From: Malachius bipustulatus
Lineage: Eukaryota > Arthropoda > Insecta > Coleoptera > Melyridae
Direction: 5' to 3'
Assembly: GCA_910589415.1 (NCBI GenBank)
Contig: OU342630.1
Span: 42,998,012 to 43,062,011 of the forward strand
Length of the DNA: 64,000 nucleotides
Made by a program: the position numbers and the translations under genes. Every line of letters begins with the position of its first letter. The stretch's first letter is position 1. The notes below the pieces were generated by a model. It did no database searches and was not told the DNA's origin. It saw only the letters and a program-made list of their open reading frames with translations. Shown here piece by piece: positions 34,359 through 44,474 of the stretch.

Positions 34359-36771
34359 TTCATTTGAAGTCGATCGCCTGGTCTACAGATTCCGGAAATT
34401 CTCCATCAAGAGGTGCGAAACAAGGGCAGACATCTGGTTCATACAAAGATGCTTACATGAAGAACTAACACCAACTTTTGCCAGGGTTAAAACTTCCAAG
34501 AACATACCACAGATTCTAAGAGAGAAGATTTCAAGAGACATCATGAAAGGTCAGATAAAGAGACACTATAGACTGTTGGACAATTTTAATCACAAACTCA
34601 AAATTTTGTATAATCAGATCACATCTATTATTCCTTTCTTTGTGTTCAATGACATTCACACAGATATACAGGAAAGTTTAGGTTACGCTAATTTAGAGAA
34701 ACACAATAGGTTGAACAACAAGCTTACTTCACTAAGAGCCCAGAAAAATAGGGACCAAAACTTTGAGATATCTACTCACAAATTTAATGAAAGAACTGTC
34801 AATCTGTCGGGAGTCAATTTTACATCTGGGGAACTGGCTCTCATCAATAAGGGATTAAAATATTCAGTCTTTAATTTTAACATCAAAGAATTACAGAAGC
34901 TTTCACTACATATTGATTTTGTAATTGAAAAAAGTGACACCAATACAGAGACAAAACGAATTATGAGAAATCAATGTAGCAACACTCTCTACAACTATAT
35001 CAGTCTACACAATAAAATGAAACGTGAAGGTATACACAATAAAGAAATGTCCACTTTAATTAAAATCAAAAAGAAAATTACTAACAACAACTTAATAATA
35101 ACAAAAGCAGATAAAGGTAATTGTGTAGTCATCTTAAACAAAAACTCTTACAACTCTAAAATAAAAGATTTCCTCGACAACAACAACTTCACAAAATTGA
35201 GTCACAATCCCACTAACAAATATTATAACAACCTTAAAAAACTAACAAAAACTCTATCGGCCACCCTTAATAAATATGGAGCCAAGTCCATCATTCCTTC
35301 CAACTTTCACCCACCCAGATTGTATGGCTTGCCAAAGATCCATAAAGATAACATCCCGATAAGACCAGTAGTCTCTCAAATAGGCACACCCAGTTGTAAT
35401 TTGAACATCTTTCTAAAGAACATACTATTAAACTTAACTAATTTTACACCAAAATTTGCAATTAAAAATAGTAGGCAGTTTATTGACAGAGTTTCCAACT
35501 TGAACGTTACAGACAGTCAAATCCTTGTTTCTTATGATGTTACGAATCTGTTCACTTCCGTCCCTGTTGAGCTCACCGTTGACATAGTATTTAAATACCT
35601 CAAAGATAACATCCCATTGGAGGATGCGATTGATTTGATCTCCTTGCTTAGGTACGCCTTAAAACAGAACTTTTGCCAATTCAATAACACTTTTTGGTCA
35701 CAAAATGATGGCTTAGCCATGGGGAGCAGTCTGTCGCCTCTTCTTGCGGAGTTTTTCATGAACTATGTTGAGGTTGGGTTCAGTAAGACTGAACTTTTCA
35801 CCAAAGTTAAGTTCTGGACTAGATATGTCGACGATTGCTTCGCGGTGATAGAGGGGGACAATAACACAGCTATGGAGATAATGGACCACTTAAACACAAT
35901 TCATCCAAACATCAAGTTCACAATGGAAACTGAAAATAACAGGAAAATTAATTTTCTAGATCTAACAATAGCACATGACAATAACAATTTATCATTTGAC
36001 ATATATAGGAAACCAACACAGACTGATCATGTAATCCATTTTAATTCATCCCACCCATTCAAATACAAAATAGCAGCCTTCAGAACATACATACATAGAC
36101 TAAATAATACCCCATTAAGCAATGAAAATTACAATAACGAAATCAAATTACTACATACTATAGCATTCAACAATGGTTTCGACAGACACATTATCGACAA
36201 AATCAACAACAAATACCTTAATAATAACATAAGATCTTCTTCATACATAACCACACCAATAGTCCAAAATCACACTTTTAAATATTTTTCTGTCCCTTAC
36301 ATTGGACCCATCTCTGAGCGGGTCGCCAACATAGTCCAGAAACATTCGAACTCCAAAATTTCTTTTTCTTCGGTTAACTCTTTAGCACAAAATTTAATCC
36401 ATAATAAAGACAAATTTAATAAACTTGACAAAAGTGGGGTTTACAGGCTGAGGTGTTCAGATTGTGATTCGATTTACGTCGGTCAAACTTGTAGAAGCCT
36501 TAGAACTAGAATAAGAGAGCACATAACTAAAAGCGATAAATCTCATTTTGGAAATCATTTGGAACAAAACAGTCATAATTTTGACCCTGACAGGGACAGT
36601 GAAATCTTGGTTCATACCAACACAAGAGGATTGCTTCTCGATCTCCTTGAAAATCTGGAAATCCATAAGGCATTAGTGGAGAATGGCTCCAATTGTTTAA
36701 ATCAACAAACACAAATTTTTAGATTCAATCCCATATACAAAAACCTTTTTACAAATTCTACAGTCACTTAA
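34339..36771 (+). CDS. Penelope-like reverse transcriptase / GIY-YIG endonuclease
   Basis: Copies element RNA into DNA and nicks target DNA. From the chosen start (ATG in ACCATGG at 34339, rather than the in-frame ATG at 34309 with a poorer context) it has 810 residues. In the 820-residue numbering from 34309, RT blocks are YGLPKIHKDNIPIRPVVS (~339-356), SYDVTNLFTSVP (Asp 410), GLAMGSSLSPLLAEFFM (~468-484), RYVDDCFAVI (YVDD 506-509) and INFLDLTI (~547). A Penelope-type CSDC zinc motif and GIY-YIG nuclease follow: GVYRLRCSDCDSIYVGQTC (710-728), RTRIREH, LEIHKA (Glu 784) and CLNQQ (Asn 798). All expected catalytic residues are present. Usual length for the family is about 750-850 residues. Confidence 0.92.
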   Translation: MANNYHYSFEVDRLVYRFRKFSIKRCETRADIWFIQRCLHEELTPTFARVKTSKNIPQILREKISRDIMKGQIKRHYRLLDNFNHKLKILYNQITSIIPFFVFNDIHTDIQESLGYANLEKHNRLNNKLTSLRAQKNRDQNFEISTHKFNERTVNLSGVNFTSGELALINKGLKYSVFNFNIKELQKLSLHIDFVIEKSDTNTETKRIMRNQCSNTLYNYISLHNKMKREGIHNKEMSTLIKIKKKITNNNLIITKADKGNCVVILNKNSYNSKIKDFLDNNNFTKLSHNPTNKYYNNLKKLTKTLSATLNKYGAKSIIPSNFHPPRLYGLPKIHKDNIPIRPVVSQIGTPSCNLNIFLKNILLNLTNFTPKFAIKNSRQFIDRVSNLNVTDSQILVSYDVTNLFTSVPVELTVDIVFKYLKDNIPLEDAIDLISLLRYALKQNFCQFNNTFWSQNDGLAMGSSLSPLLAEFFMNYVEVGFSKTELFTKVKFWTRYVDDCFAVIEGDNNTAMEIMDHLNTIHPNIKFTMETENNRKINFLDLTIAHDNNNLSFDIYRKPTQTDHVIHFNSSHPFKYKIAAFRTYIHRLNNTPLSNENYNNEIKLLHTIAFNNGFDRHIIDKINNKYLNNNIRSSSYITTPIVQNHTFKYFSVPYIGPISERVANIVQKHSNSKISFSSVNSLAQNLIHNKDKFNKLDKSGVYRLRCSDCDSIYVGQTCRSLRTRIREHITKSDKSHFGNHLEQNSHNFDPDRDSEILVHTNTRGLLLDLLENLEIHKALVENGSNCLNQQTQIFRFNPIYKNLFTNSTVT

Positions 36772-37609
36772 ATAAACTTTCATCTTCTTTTTCCATAATT
36801 GCAATAACAAATTCAACAACCACACTATTCTTACAATAGTAATCTATTTCTAATAATATTATAATCAATTGTTAGATTTTTATTTCTTGTATTGGTCGTA
36901 GAAATTTTGATTGTTGTTCTGTTTAAGTCTGGATGTAAACAAAGATATTTTTATAATGATATAAATTGACACACATGACATTCACGTTTCGTGGATGAAG
37001 GATGTCAATTGACATGCTTCATTCGATGAAATATGACATGGATATTTTTAACTTGTACACTTTCTTCTTCTTTTTTGTTTTTATCATTTCTCGTATGTCA
37101 ACTTCAATTCCATTCATTGAGTCAATCAATTTTGAAGGAACATTCAATCTAACAAATTGACATGGAGATAGAGAAGGAAGGAGGGAGTCTGGTCCGATAT
37201 GAAATTTAAATAACGTAACCATTTTGTCGTTCTTGAACACCCGCCGGAGAATGTCGCTTCACGACATTCTGCCGTTTAACTTGCCTTTATAGTTATATAA
37301 TTTGTAAATTCAAACATTTGTAATGTAAGTCTTCAACTTTTAATGCGATTAATCCACTTTGGAAAAATCTTTTAATTCAAAAACTGAGAGTTTGAGAGTT
37401 TTTTGTCCACATTATATCTTCCCCACGTGTTGTAACCTTACTTAGTGGAAAAATTTTTGCTATTTTATTACCATTCTCGCCCTAGAGTGGAATTTTGGGG
37501 ATCTGTAAAGCTGACAAGTAAGTGTACAAAGACAAATAATTTTTTGACAATAAACTAATAATTGTTTGAAAAACATGTAACACCATCTCACCTTACTTTC
37601 AGCTGTCCT
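36772..37609 (+). other. 3' untranslated region of the Penelope-like element
   Basis: AT-rich sequence between the ORF stop and the right pseudo-LTR, inside the target duplication. It includes GTGAAGCGACATTC-type short inverted pieces near 36980 and 37250, but no convincing gene. The minus-strand ORF at 37019-37240 has no domain. Confidence 0.6.
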
Positions 37610-37644
37610 GAAGATGGGTGACCTTGCCCGAAACTAGTTGACAG
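37603..37644 (+). ncRNA. Type I hammerhead ribozyme in the right pseudo-LTR
   Basis: The segment reads CTGTC (stem I), CTGAAGA (core matching CUGANGA), a GGG/CCC stem II with a TGACCTTG loop, GAAA, the palindrome ACTAGT as a minimal stem III, T (cleavage-site H17), then GACAG, which pairs perfectly with CTGTC. Predicted cleavage lies between 37639 and 37640. One unpaired T sits between the core and stem II. Very short palindromic stem III and location in pseudo-LTRs are known features of Penelope hammerheads, which are thought to act as dimers. Activity is inferred, not shown. Confidence 0.75.
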
Positions 37645-37732
37645 ACTATTATAAATAAATTTATACCCATTGACCTACAATCTTGTTTCATTTATCATTT
37701 TTTGGGTATACCATGGCCAACAATTATCATTA
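37610..37732 (+). repeat. Right pseudo-LTR of the Penelope-like element
   Basis: Direct copy of 34236-34358 and the same length. It is preceded by AGCTGTCCT, which completes the hammerhead fold, and followed directly by the 13-bp target duplication. Confidence 0.9.
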
Positions 37733-38312
37733 ATTTAAGAAAAAATCTGGTGTCTGATTATTGACTCTTAAAATTACTCAATTATCATAAAGTAAAGTTT
37801 AGAACAATTGGTGTCTAGAGAGCCTCCTGTTCTTTTTAGTTAACATTGATTTAGTCACTATGTCATTGTTGCTTTCAAGGTGTAAAGTAAACAATAAGAA
37901 GTGATATTATTCTATACGTCGCTAATATGTTCAAAGATCAGAATGTAAATCCTCAATATCCTTTTTCACAGACTGTCTCTGTGAGCACATTCATGTTTCG
38001 GGTAGCGTGTACCTAAGAATTTTGAATTTTGATATGGGGCGTTCTAGTTTGTATGTTCATAACTCCGGCAAATGGTAAAACACGTAAAAAATGCTCTAAA
38101 ACTCTTTACTTTTGAGATACAGGTGTGTACAAACTTTTAATAAAAAATCATCTTTTTCGAAAAGACCTTAAATATACTTTACTCAATATTTTTGAAATTT
38201 GGCAGTTTAATTTGCTGTAGCAAGGAGCTAATTTAGCCCTAGATAGATTAAAATTATTGAGTCCATTGTCGTCCCGGGAAGCACCTCAACGAATTTTATT
38301 TTAAAAACTTTC

Positions 38313-38384
38313 AAAACACGTACGTCAATGGCTTTTTTTTACTATTTTAATTTTATTGTCAGATCAAGCAACTATAAGTACAAT
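38313..38384. repeat. Left arm of a fold-back split by the BEL element
   Basis: ACGTACGTCAATGGC, then TTTAATTTTATTGTCAGAT, then AGCAACTA are mirrored on the far side of the BEL element (about 45064-45131) as TAGTTGCT, then AATCTGACAATAAAATT, then GCCATTGACGTACGT. The LTR retrotransposon therefore landed within an older inverted-repeat element. Homology farther out is weak, so the outer limits are unknown. Confidence 0.65.
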
Positions 38385-38636
38385 TGTTATGGTTTCTTCT
38401 TAGTGGACTGTATCTTTTTAAAATGACTACACAAGCAGTAATTTGAATAGTATTTCTTTTTATTGACATAAATTGAATTTCTTTTGTATGTGTCACACTA
38501 GCCATCTACGTAATATTGCTCGATCTAGGGAAAACAACCCTTCACACATTGTTGTCAAACAGTAGCGAAAATGTCGAGCTTATAAACAATTATAAATAAA
38601 ATAACATTCTTATAAAATAACATTCTTGCCCTAACA
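38385..38636 (-). repeat. 3' LTR of the BEL/Pao element
   Basis: 252 bp, same sequence as 44475-44726. It contains a duplicated AAAATAACATTCTTATA-type stretch near its plus-strand right end. The dinucleotides at its ends are TG and CA. Confidence 0.93.
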
Positions 38637-38743
38637 TACCGGGCGCCTTGAAATGTGTACTTTACACTTTCGAACAGAATTGAACATTACATTATAATAA
38701 TAAAAACAAATTTAATATTTCCTGACAATAAGAAAATAGTCAC

Positions 38744-40774
38744 TCATTGATCAAGATCGTTTTCAACGTTTATAGGAAAAATGCAAAGTTTGGACACTGC
38801 ACGTTTTGCGATAACTCGATTTACAAGAATCGATACAACACGCACTATTCCATCTTGTCCTGGATGAAGTTCCATTACTCGCCCCATACGCCATTGCAGA
38901 GGTGGAGTGTTGTCATCCCTCAACAAAACAATAGTACCGACCTTGATAGAAGATTGACTGTCTGTCTGCCATTTGTTCCTAGCTTGTAGTTCACACAAAT
39001 ACTCTCGATGCCATCTCGCCCAAAAATGCTGCACGATGCTTTGTAGACGTTCATATTGTTTTAGGCGATTTTCCGGAACATTCAAGTAACTTCTCTCCGG
39101 TAAGGCGGTTAAAGGTTTTCCAATCAAAAAGTGAGCGGGGGTGAGGGGATTTAATTGATCGGGTGATGTAGTCAAAGGACACAAAGGTCTGGAATTGAGA
39201 ATCGATTCAATCTGGATCAATACTGTACTGAAGTCTTCAAAATTTAAATGTGCTTCTCCTACCACTCTCTTTAGATGAAATTTCGCACTTTTAATCCCAG
39301 CCTCCCAAATTCCACCAAAGTTTGGTGACCGAGCTGGTATAAAGTGCCAATTGATATTGTCCGACGACAAAGATGTCGCGATTTCATTGTTCTGTGATTG
39401 TAAAAAATTGTACAGTTTCTTTAGCTCAACGTTAGCACCAACGAAATTCAATGCATTGTCGGAGTAAATATTGAGAGGTTTACCTCTACGACCAATAAAT
39501 CTCCTTAAACACGCAAAAAAACTCGCAGTTGTAAGATCAGAGACAACTTCCAAGTGAATGGCTTTGGTTGACATACATATAAATATACAAACATAACCCT
39601 TTATCAACTTGCAGCCTCTAGTTTCACGGGTTGTCCTATCTTTTAATAGAAAAGGGCCGGCATAATCGCATCCCGTGTTAAGAAAAGGTATTGACTGGCT
39701 TACTCTGCATTTTGGGAGATTTCCCATTAAATATTGAGAACTCTTTGGAGGGTTTACCCTGAAACATTTTACACACTCGTGTACAATTGATTTGCAGAGA
39801 TTGCGACCGTGTACAGGCCAAAACCGTTGTCGTACTGACGAAAGTAACATTGTGGGCCCGCAGTGAAATAGCTTATCGTGTTGTTCTTTTATAATTAATT
39901 TTGTTAATATGTGTTTGCTAGATAAAATGATTGGATGTTTTACATCGTACTTGGTCTCAGATTGTTGAATACGACCGCCAACTCGCAGTAATTGATTATC
40001 GTCAATGAAGGGATGTAACGTAAGAATATTACTCCTTTTATTTAATGGACTATTGTGTTTCAACTGATTATACTCGTTCGCAAATGATTGTTGTTGAGCC
40101 AATCGAATTAAATTAATTTCAGAATTTTCTAATTCTTCGCATGTCAAATAACCTTTCTTTCTCATTGTTTGATTTTTAGTTTTAGCATTGAAAATAAATC
40201 TGAGAACAAATGCAAAAGTTCTTGTTAGTTTATTGTAAGATGAAAATTGACTAAATATTGGTATCTCTGTATTGATATTTATGCAGCTGATAGTACGCTG
40301 TTCCGGAATGTTATCTATATCTGATGGTAAATTTTCAGGCTCTATATTGAACGTGTCACAATTGAGAAAACTTGGCCCTAAAAACCACATTGAATTACCA
40401 ATAAGATCTTTAATATTCATGCCGCGAGAGATTAGGTCAGCTGGATTGTCCTGTGACCTTACGTGGTTCCAACTTTCAATATTTGTTATACGCTGTATCT
40501 CACTCACTCGATTAGCGACGTAGGTTTTCCACCTTGTAGGGGATCCTTTTATCCAACACAGAGTGATGGTCGAGTCAGACCAATAATAGATTTTATTAAA
40601 TTGTATTTGTATAGACTCAGTGACTCTCTGTGCGAGCTGTGCACCTAAAAGGGCAGCGCACAACTCTAATCGTGGTAGTGTCACTTGTTTGATTGGCGCG
40701 ACTCTAGATTTTGCTGTTAACAACCTACATAAAGTATTACCTGATTCATGTCCCGAATGCCTTTTCACTGGCAT
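38744..40774 (-). CDS. BEL/Pao pol C-terminal part: RNase H remnant and integrase
   Basis: 676 codons in a different frame from the upstream ORF, so not an independent gene. The start methionine is incidental. It opens with the end of the RNase H region (RLLTAKSRVAPIKQVTLPRL, YYWSDSTITLCWI). The integrase follows, with a zinc site of His 299, His 304, Cys 334 and Cys 337, and catalytic residues Asp 370 (GCDYAGPF), Asp 439 (YSDNALNF) and Glu 491 (GGIWEAGIK). A C-terminal DUF5641-like domain ends with WRMGRVMELHPGQDGIVRVV. Integrase inserts element cDNA into the host genome. All three acidic residues are intact. The plus-strand ORFs here are shadows. Confidence 0.88.
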   Translation of the reverse strand: MPVKRHSGHESGNTLCRLLTAKSRVAPIKQVTLPRLELCAALLGAQLAQRVTESIQIQFNKIYYWSDSTITLCWIKGSPTRWKTYVANRVSEIQRITNIESWNHVRSQDNPADLISRGMNIKDLIGNSMWFLGPSFLNCDTFNIEPENLPSDIDNIPEQRTISCININTEIPIFSQFSSYNKLTRTFAFVLRFIFNAKTKNQTMRKKGYLTCEELENSEINLIRLAQQQSFANEYNQLKHNSPLNKRSNILTLHPFIDDNQLLRVGGRIQQSETKYDVKHPIILSSKHILTKLIIKEQHDKLFHCGPTMLLSSVRQRFWPVHGRNLCKSIVHECVKCFRVNPPKSSQYLMGNLPKCRVSQSIPFLNTGCDYAGPFLLKDRTTRETRGCKLIKGYVCIFICMSTKAIHLEVVSDLTTASFFACLRRFIGRRGKPLNIYSDNALNFVGANVELKKLYNFLQSQNNEIATSLSSDNINWHFIPARSPNFGGIWEAGIKSAKFHLKRVVGEAHLNFEDFSTVLIQIESILNSRPLCPLTTSPDQLNPLTPAHFLIGKPLTALPERSYLNVPENRLKQYERLQSIVQHFWARWHREYLCELQARNKWQTDSQSSIKVGTIVLLRDDNTPPLQWRMGRVMELHPGQDGIVRVVSILVNRVIAKRAVSKLCIFPINVENDLDQ

Positions 40775-43700
40775 CTACGAAAACATGTAATTCAGCATAA
40801 TTGTAATTCAGCATGACCACCTGCCTGGGAAATTCTATGCTTTTTAATAGCGGTAAATCAGCGATGAACTGACACCAAATTGTGTGTATGTTTTGAGGCA
40901 CAGATTCGTCCCAAGTAATTTTTGCCTGCCATAATTTTTGTATCAGCATTTTGGCAATTATTATTATCGGACCTAGCATACCCAACGGGTCGTATATTTG
41001 CGAAATAATTGACAATATTGATCGCTTGGTAACATTTTTATTGTTAGAAATTGAAATTGAGAACTGAATGCAATCTCGACTAGGATTCCATAATATACCT
41101 AATGTCTTATTTGCTTCATCGTCACCGATTGACAATACGGGTACTCCCAAATTACTATTCACCAAGAACTGCTTTTGTAATTGCATATCGTTAGAAAGCC
41201 ATTTTCTTAAGTCAAAATTAGCCTTAGATAGTATGGAAGTTATGTCATGTTGTAATTGTAATAATTCGGATTTTGAATCTGCGCCCGTAAGAAGGTCATC
41301 TACGTAAAAGTCGTTTTTTATTGTACAACTCGCCTGGCTATTGCTTCCTTCACATTCAATTAATAATTGGTATAGAGATCTAATTGCGAGCCACGGGGCA
41401 GAAGCTGTTCCGTATGTTACGGTGTTTAGTTTATAGCATTTTAGATTTTCAGAGGGGTTTTCCCGCCAAAATATTTTTTGAAATTGTCTTTGATCTTTAT
41501 CGATAAGAACCATGCGGTACATTTTTGATATATCCGCTGCCATTACGTAATTATGTTTACGAAATCTTAAAATGATTGAGAATAGATCATTTTGAATTGT
41601 AGGCCCTACATGCTGGACGTCATTTAGACTTACACCCGAGTCAGAATTCATACTCGCGTCAAATACTACTCTGACACGTGTGGTAGTTGATTCACGGACT
41701 ACACAATGCTGTGCTATATAGCAGCCTGCACCATCGTCGTCGTCCACCCTGGTCATGTGGCCCAATTGTTCATACTCTTTCATGAAATTGAAGTACTCTC
41801 TCTTTAATACAGGATTTTTTATTAGTTTGCGCTCTAAAGTGTAAAATCTGTTTAAAGCTAGTTCTCTAGTTTCTCCTAACTCATTAATATTTTCCTTAAA
41901 AGGAATTCGTACCATGAATTGTCCCTTTTGGTTACGTTTTAGATTGCTTTTAAAATGCTGTTCACAAAATTCATCGGATTGGGATTTAATTGCGTTAAGT
42001 TTTACTTCTTCTGTTTGCCAGAATTTTAAAATGCGTTTATCTAATGTCGAGTTATCTACCTGAATAGAGTGGCAATTTATAGAATATGTTCGTTGATTGG
42101 GAAGTATACTTAATTTACCTGCTAGAATCCATCCTAATTGTGTTTTTTGCAGAGTCAGGTTATTATCATTTAATTGTAACTGACCTACACATAAAAGTTG
42201 CCAGAATACAACAGATCCGAGCAACATATCGATCGGTCCCGTTTGATTGAAGTTGGGATCGGCTAGTTTAATATTAGATGGTATTTTTATTGTATCTTTC
42301 TTAAAAGAAATGCTAGGTAAATTCTCGGTTATTTTATTTAATACCAAGCAGGAAATTTCTGAATTGTAAGAGTTGTATTGTGAATATATCTTCACTTCTG
42401 TACAAAATTGTGCGTTTGTAATTGATTGACCAACTCCTGTAATTGAGCATTCAGTTTTTTTTAATGGTAACTTTAATTTTTTGCAGAAGTTTTCGGTCAT
42501 AAAATTGCTCATTGAACCACTGTCTAGTAGTGCCCGACAGTAGTGAAATTTCCCATCCCGATCTTTTATTTTCATCATTGCTGTTGATAACAAAACTTGT
42601 GTGCTGAATATTGCAGCATTGTTTTCAATATATGTACCTAATTGTGGGTACCTGCATTCAATGTTTGATTGGGCAATATTTGATTGTACATTAAATTGTG
42701 AACTTGACTGCGCATTGTCTGGAGATTCACTATTGTTTGAATTATTGTTTATAGCTCTGAAATTGTCAATGTGCAATAGAGAATTGTGATGCCTACCGCA
42801 TCTTCTACAATTTGAATATGTACATTGATTGGTACTGTGAAAAGGCCGCAAGCAATTTAAACAAAGTTTTTTATTTTTTACAATATTAATTCTATCGTTG
42901 ACTGATAATTTAAGAAACGCTTGACACTGAAATATTGTGTGCTTATTACCGCAATTGTAGCAAATCGGATACTTGCTTTCGACACTACCTTTTTCAGATT
43001 CATTCGACACATAGGCGTGTGATTGACCCTTACCTTTAGGATAATTGAATTTTTCCTTTTTATTGTCATAAGAATTAATTGCTAATTTCTCCAGTACCTC
43101 ACATCTCTGTTTCAGAAATTTATTCAAGTCTGTCATCAATGGTATTTGATTTTCCTTCGGAAATAACTTCCACTGTTTCCTAGTCTCGGCAGCCATTTTA
43201 GAAGTGATAATATAGATAATCAAAGAATCCCAATGGTCAACTGGTTGATTGAGTGCTTTTAATGACCTTAAATGCTTTGTAATAGTGTCATAAAGAATTC
43301 GCAATTCTCCATGTGTTTCTTTATTAGACCCCTGGAATTCGAAAATTGCTTTTATGTGACTGTGAATAATTAGACCTGTTTGTTCAAATCGTTCTGACAG
43401 CATTTTCCAAGCGATTGGATAGTTATCAGAGGATACTTGTATGCATTGAATAATTTGAGAAGCTTTTTCAGTAAGAGACGATTTCAAATAATAGAATTTT
43501 TGTACATCTGTCAATGTTTTATTGTCATCGACCATAGCTTTGAAGCCGTCTCTGAACTCACTCCATTGATCGTACTCCCCATTGAACTTCGGAAGTGATA
43601 TCGTTGGGAGTTTTATTGATTGACTAAAGGCACTAGATACATCGTTGATAGTATTGACTGTTGGTGGAATCTGGGTTGAACTGGTTGAAGCTACAGGTTG

Positions 43701-44057
43701 AATTATATTTATTTTTTCGTAAAATTGATCGATAGTAACTTGCATGCTTGCAATTAGATTGTAATAATCTTTTTCAAAATTGTTTCGTTCTAATGCTTCA
43801 ACCGCAGCCTCAAAGGCAGTTTCTGATCTACTGATTGTCGTTTCTAATTCATTTTGAATTTCATCGAACCTTTCTAATAAAACCTCTGCGTTAAAGAATC
43901 TTTTTTTTAATTCAGTGATCGCTTGAGAGTTCAAATTGCTTTTGTCTAAATCCTCCCAATGGGTTTTTGCTCGTGCGAGCGATGCTTTAACGTAGTTTCT
44001 ATTTACTTTTAATTGACTAATTGTCTCCTCCATTGTTTTTATAAAATTGTTGTACAA
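40746..44057 (-). CDS. BEL/Pao gag-protease-reverse transcriptase polyprotein, cut short
   Basis: 1103 codons. In order: a gag region with predicted coiled-coil (1-130) and a DUF1759-like core (LPTISLPKFNGEYDQWSEF, ~150-290); cysteine-rich zinc knuckles CYNCGNKHTIFQC, CLNCLRPFHSTNQC and CRRCGRHH (~366-426); an aspartic protease with LLDSGSMSNF (Asp 512); and a reverse transcriptase with VVFDAS, ADISKMYRMV, TYGTASAPWLA and FYVDDLLTGA (YVDD 918-921). A Peptidase_A17-like region follows, and the frame ends in VDASEKAFGT, where RNase H begins. The stop there and the continuation in another frame indicate a frame-disrupting lesion. The second Met (44033) is an alternative start. Confidence 0.9.
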   Translation of the reverse strand: MYNNFIKTMEETISQLKVNRNYVKASLARAKTHWEDLDKSNLNSQAITELKKRFFNAEVLLERFDEIQNELETTISRSETAFEAAVEALERNNFEKDYYNLIASMQVTIDQFYEKINIIQPVASTSSTQIPPTVNTINDVSSAFSQSIKLPTISLPKFNGEYDQWSEFRDGFKAMVDDNKTLTDVQKFYYLKSSLTEKASQIIQCIQVSSDNYPIAWKMLSERFEQTGLIIHSHIKAIFEFQGSNKETHGELRILYDTITKHLRSLKALNQPVDHWDSLIIYIITSKMAAETRKQWKLFPKENQIPLMTDLNKFLKQRCEVLEKLAINSYDNKKEKFNYPKGKGQSHAYVSNESEKGSVESKYPICYNCGNKHTIFQCQAFLKLSVNDRINIVKNKKLCLNCLRPFHSTNQCTYSNCRRCGRHHNSLLHIDNFRAINNNSNNSESPDNAQSSSQFNVQSNIAQSNIECRYPQLGTYIENNAAIFSTQVLLSTAMMKIKDRDGKFHYCRALLDSGSMSNFMTENFCKKLKLPLKKTECSITGVGQSITNAQFCTEVKIYSQYNSYNSEISCLVLNKITENLPSISFKKDTIKIPSNIKLADPNFNQTGPIDMLLGSVVFWQLLCVGQLQLNDNNLTLQKTQLGWILAGKLSILPNQRTYSINCHSIQVDNSTLDKRILKFWQTEEVKLNAIKSQSDEFCEQHFKSNLKRNQKGQFMVRIPFKENINELGETRELALNRFYTLERKLIKNPVLKREYFNFMKEYEQLGHMTRVDDDDGAGCYIAQHCVVRESTTTRVRVVFDASMNSDSGVSLNDVQHVGPTIQNDLFSIILRFRKHNYVMAADISKMYRMVLIDKDQRQFQKIFWRENPSENLKCYKLNTVTYGTASAPWLAIRSLYQLLIECEGSNSQASCTIKNDFYVDDLLTGADSKSELLQLQHDITSILSKANFDLRKWLSNDMQLQKQFLVNSNLGVPVLSIGDDEANKTLGILWNPSRDCIQFSISISNNKNVTKRSILSIISQIYDPLGMLGPIIIIAKMLIQKLWQAKITWDESVPQNIHTIWCQFIADLPLLKSIEFPRQVVMLNYNYAELHVFVDASEKAFGT

Positions 44058-44454
44058 TATTAATTCAAGTTGAATAAATTCGTCAAAAAGGATCGAAAAG
44101 GAAATGGTAATTGTAATGGAATTGAAGGAATTTATTGGAACGGACTCACCCCGCTGTTATGATGTTTTTTCTAACAATATCGGCTCGGCACCAGCTGCAC
44201 TAGTACCTACCAGTACCAGCAGTTCTTTTTCGTCTCCTTGCTGAATGCTGAATATATCAATCGGGAAGTAGTAAGTAGTACCAGCGAATGTGGATTGCAG
44301 ACACTTATTGACTTGTTTGCTCCTCTTCAACTGGAAGTTCGCGTGCACCTGGTAAGAGTGTACGGCTGATGGAATCGCGTACGAACAGAACACTACTCAC
44401 GTTTTGATTTACTAAATTGTAATAATTGTTATTGTTAAATCGTCTCTAAGCTTA
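44058..44454 (-). other. BEL/Pao leader between primer site and gag
   Basis: Untranslated leader on the minus strand. It contains CACGTTTTG next to the primer site and a short unrelated ORF (44157-44393) without domains. The packaging signal would be expected here but cannot be seen by eye. Confidence 0.5.
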
Positions 44455-44474
44455 CGAATCCGGCTCGAGGACCA
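44455..44474 (-). promoter_or_regulatory. Primer-binding site resembling the 3' end of tRNA-Tyr
   Basis: On the plus strand the 20 bases next to the 5' LTR read CGAATCCGGCTCGAGGACCA. This equals the 3' end of eukaryotic tRNA-Tyr as I remember it, including CCA, except for one missing A in the CGAAGG stretch. On the minus (element) strand it is therefore complementary to the tRNA and abuts the LTR with no gap. It primes minus-strand cDNA synthesis. The tRNA identity rests on recall, not on a search. Confidence 0.7.

Larger units (their letters stand above)
34211..37731 (+). mobile_element. Complete Penelope-like element, 3.5 kb
   Basis: The element is bounded by a 13-bp direct repeat, AATTTAAGAAAAA, at 34198-34210 and 37732-37744, read as the target-site duplication. 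Direct pseudo-LTRs of 123 bp lie at 34236-34358 and 37610-37732. A 25-bp extension (34211-34235), which can form a TTTGGG/CCCAAA hairpin, precedes the left repeat. This layout, with one RT plus GIY-YIG ORF beginning inside the left repeat, is that of Penelope-like elements. The ORF is uninterrupted, so this copy may be functional. Confidence 0.9.

Noticed and set aside
44455..44474. A tRNA-Tyr gene fragment
   Set aside because: Only the 3' terminal 20 bases with the non-encoded CCA are present, and they abut the LTR, which is the definition of a primer-binding site.
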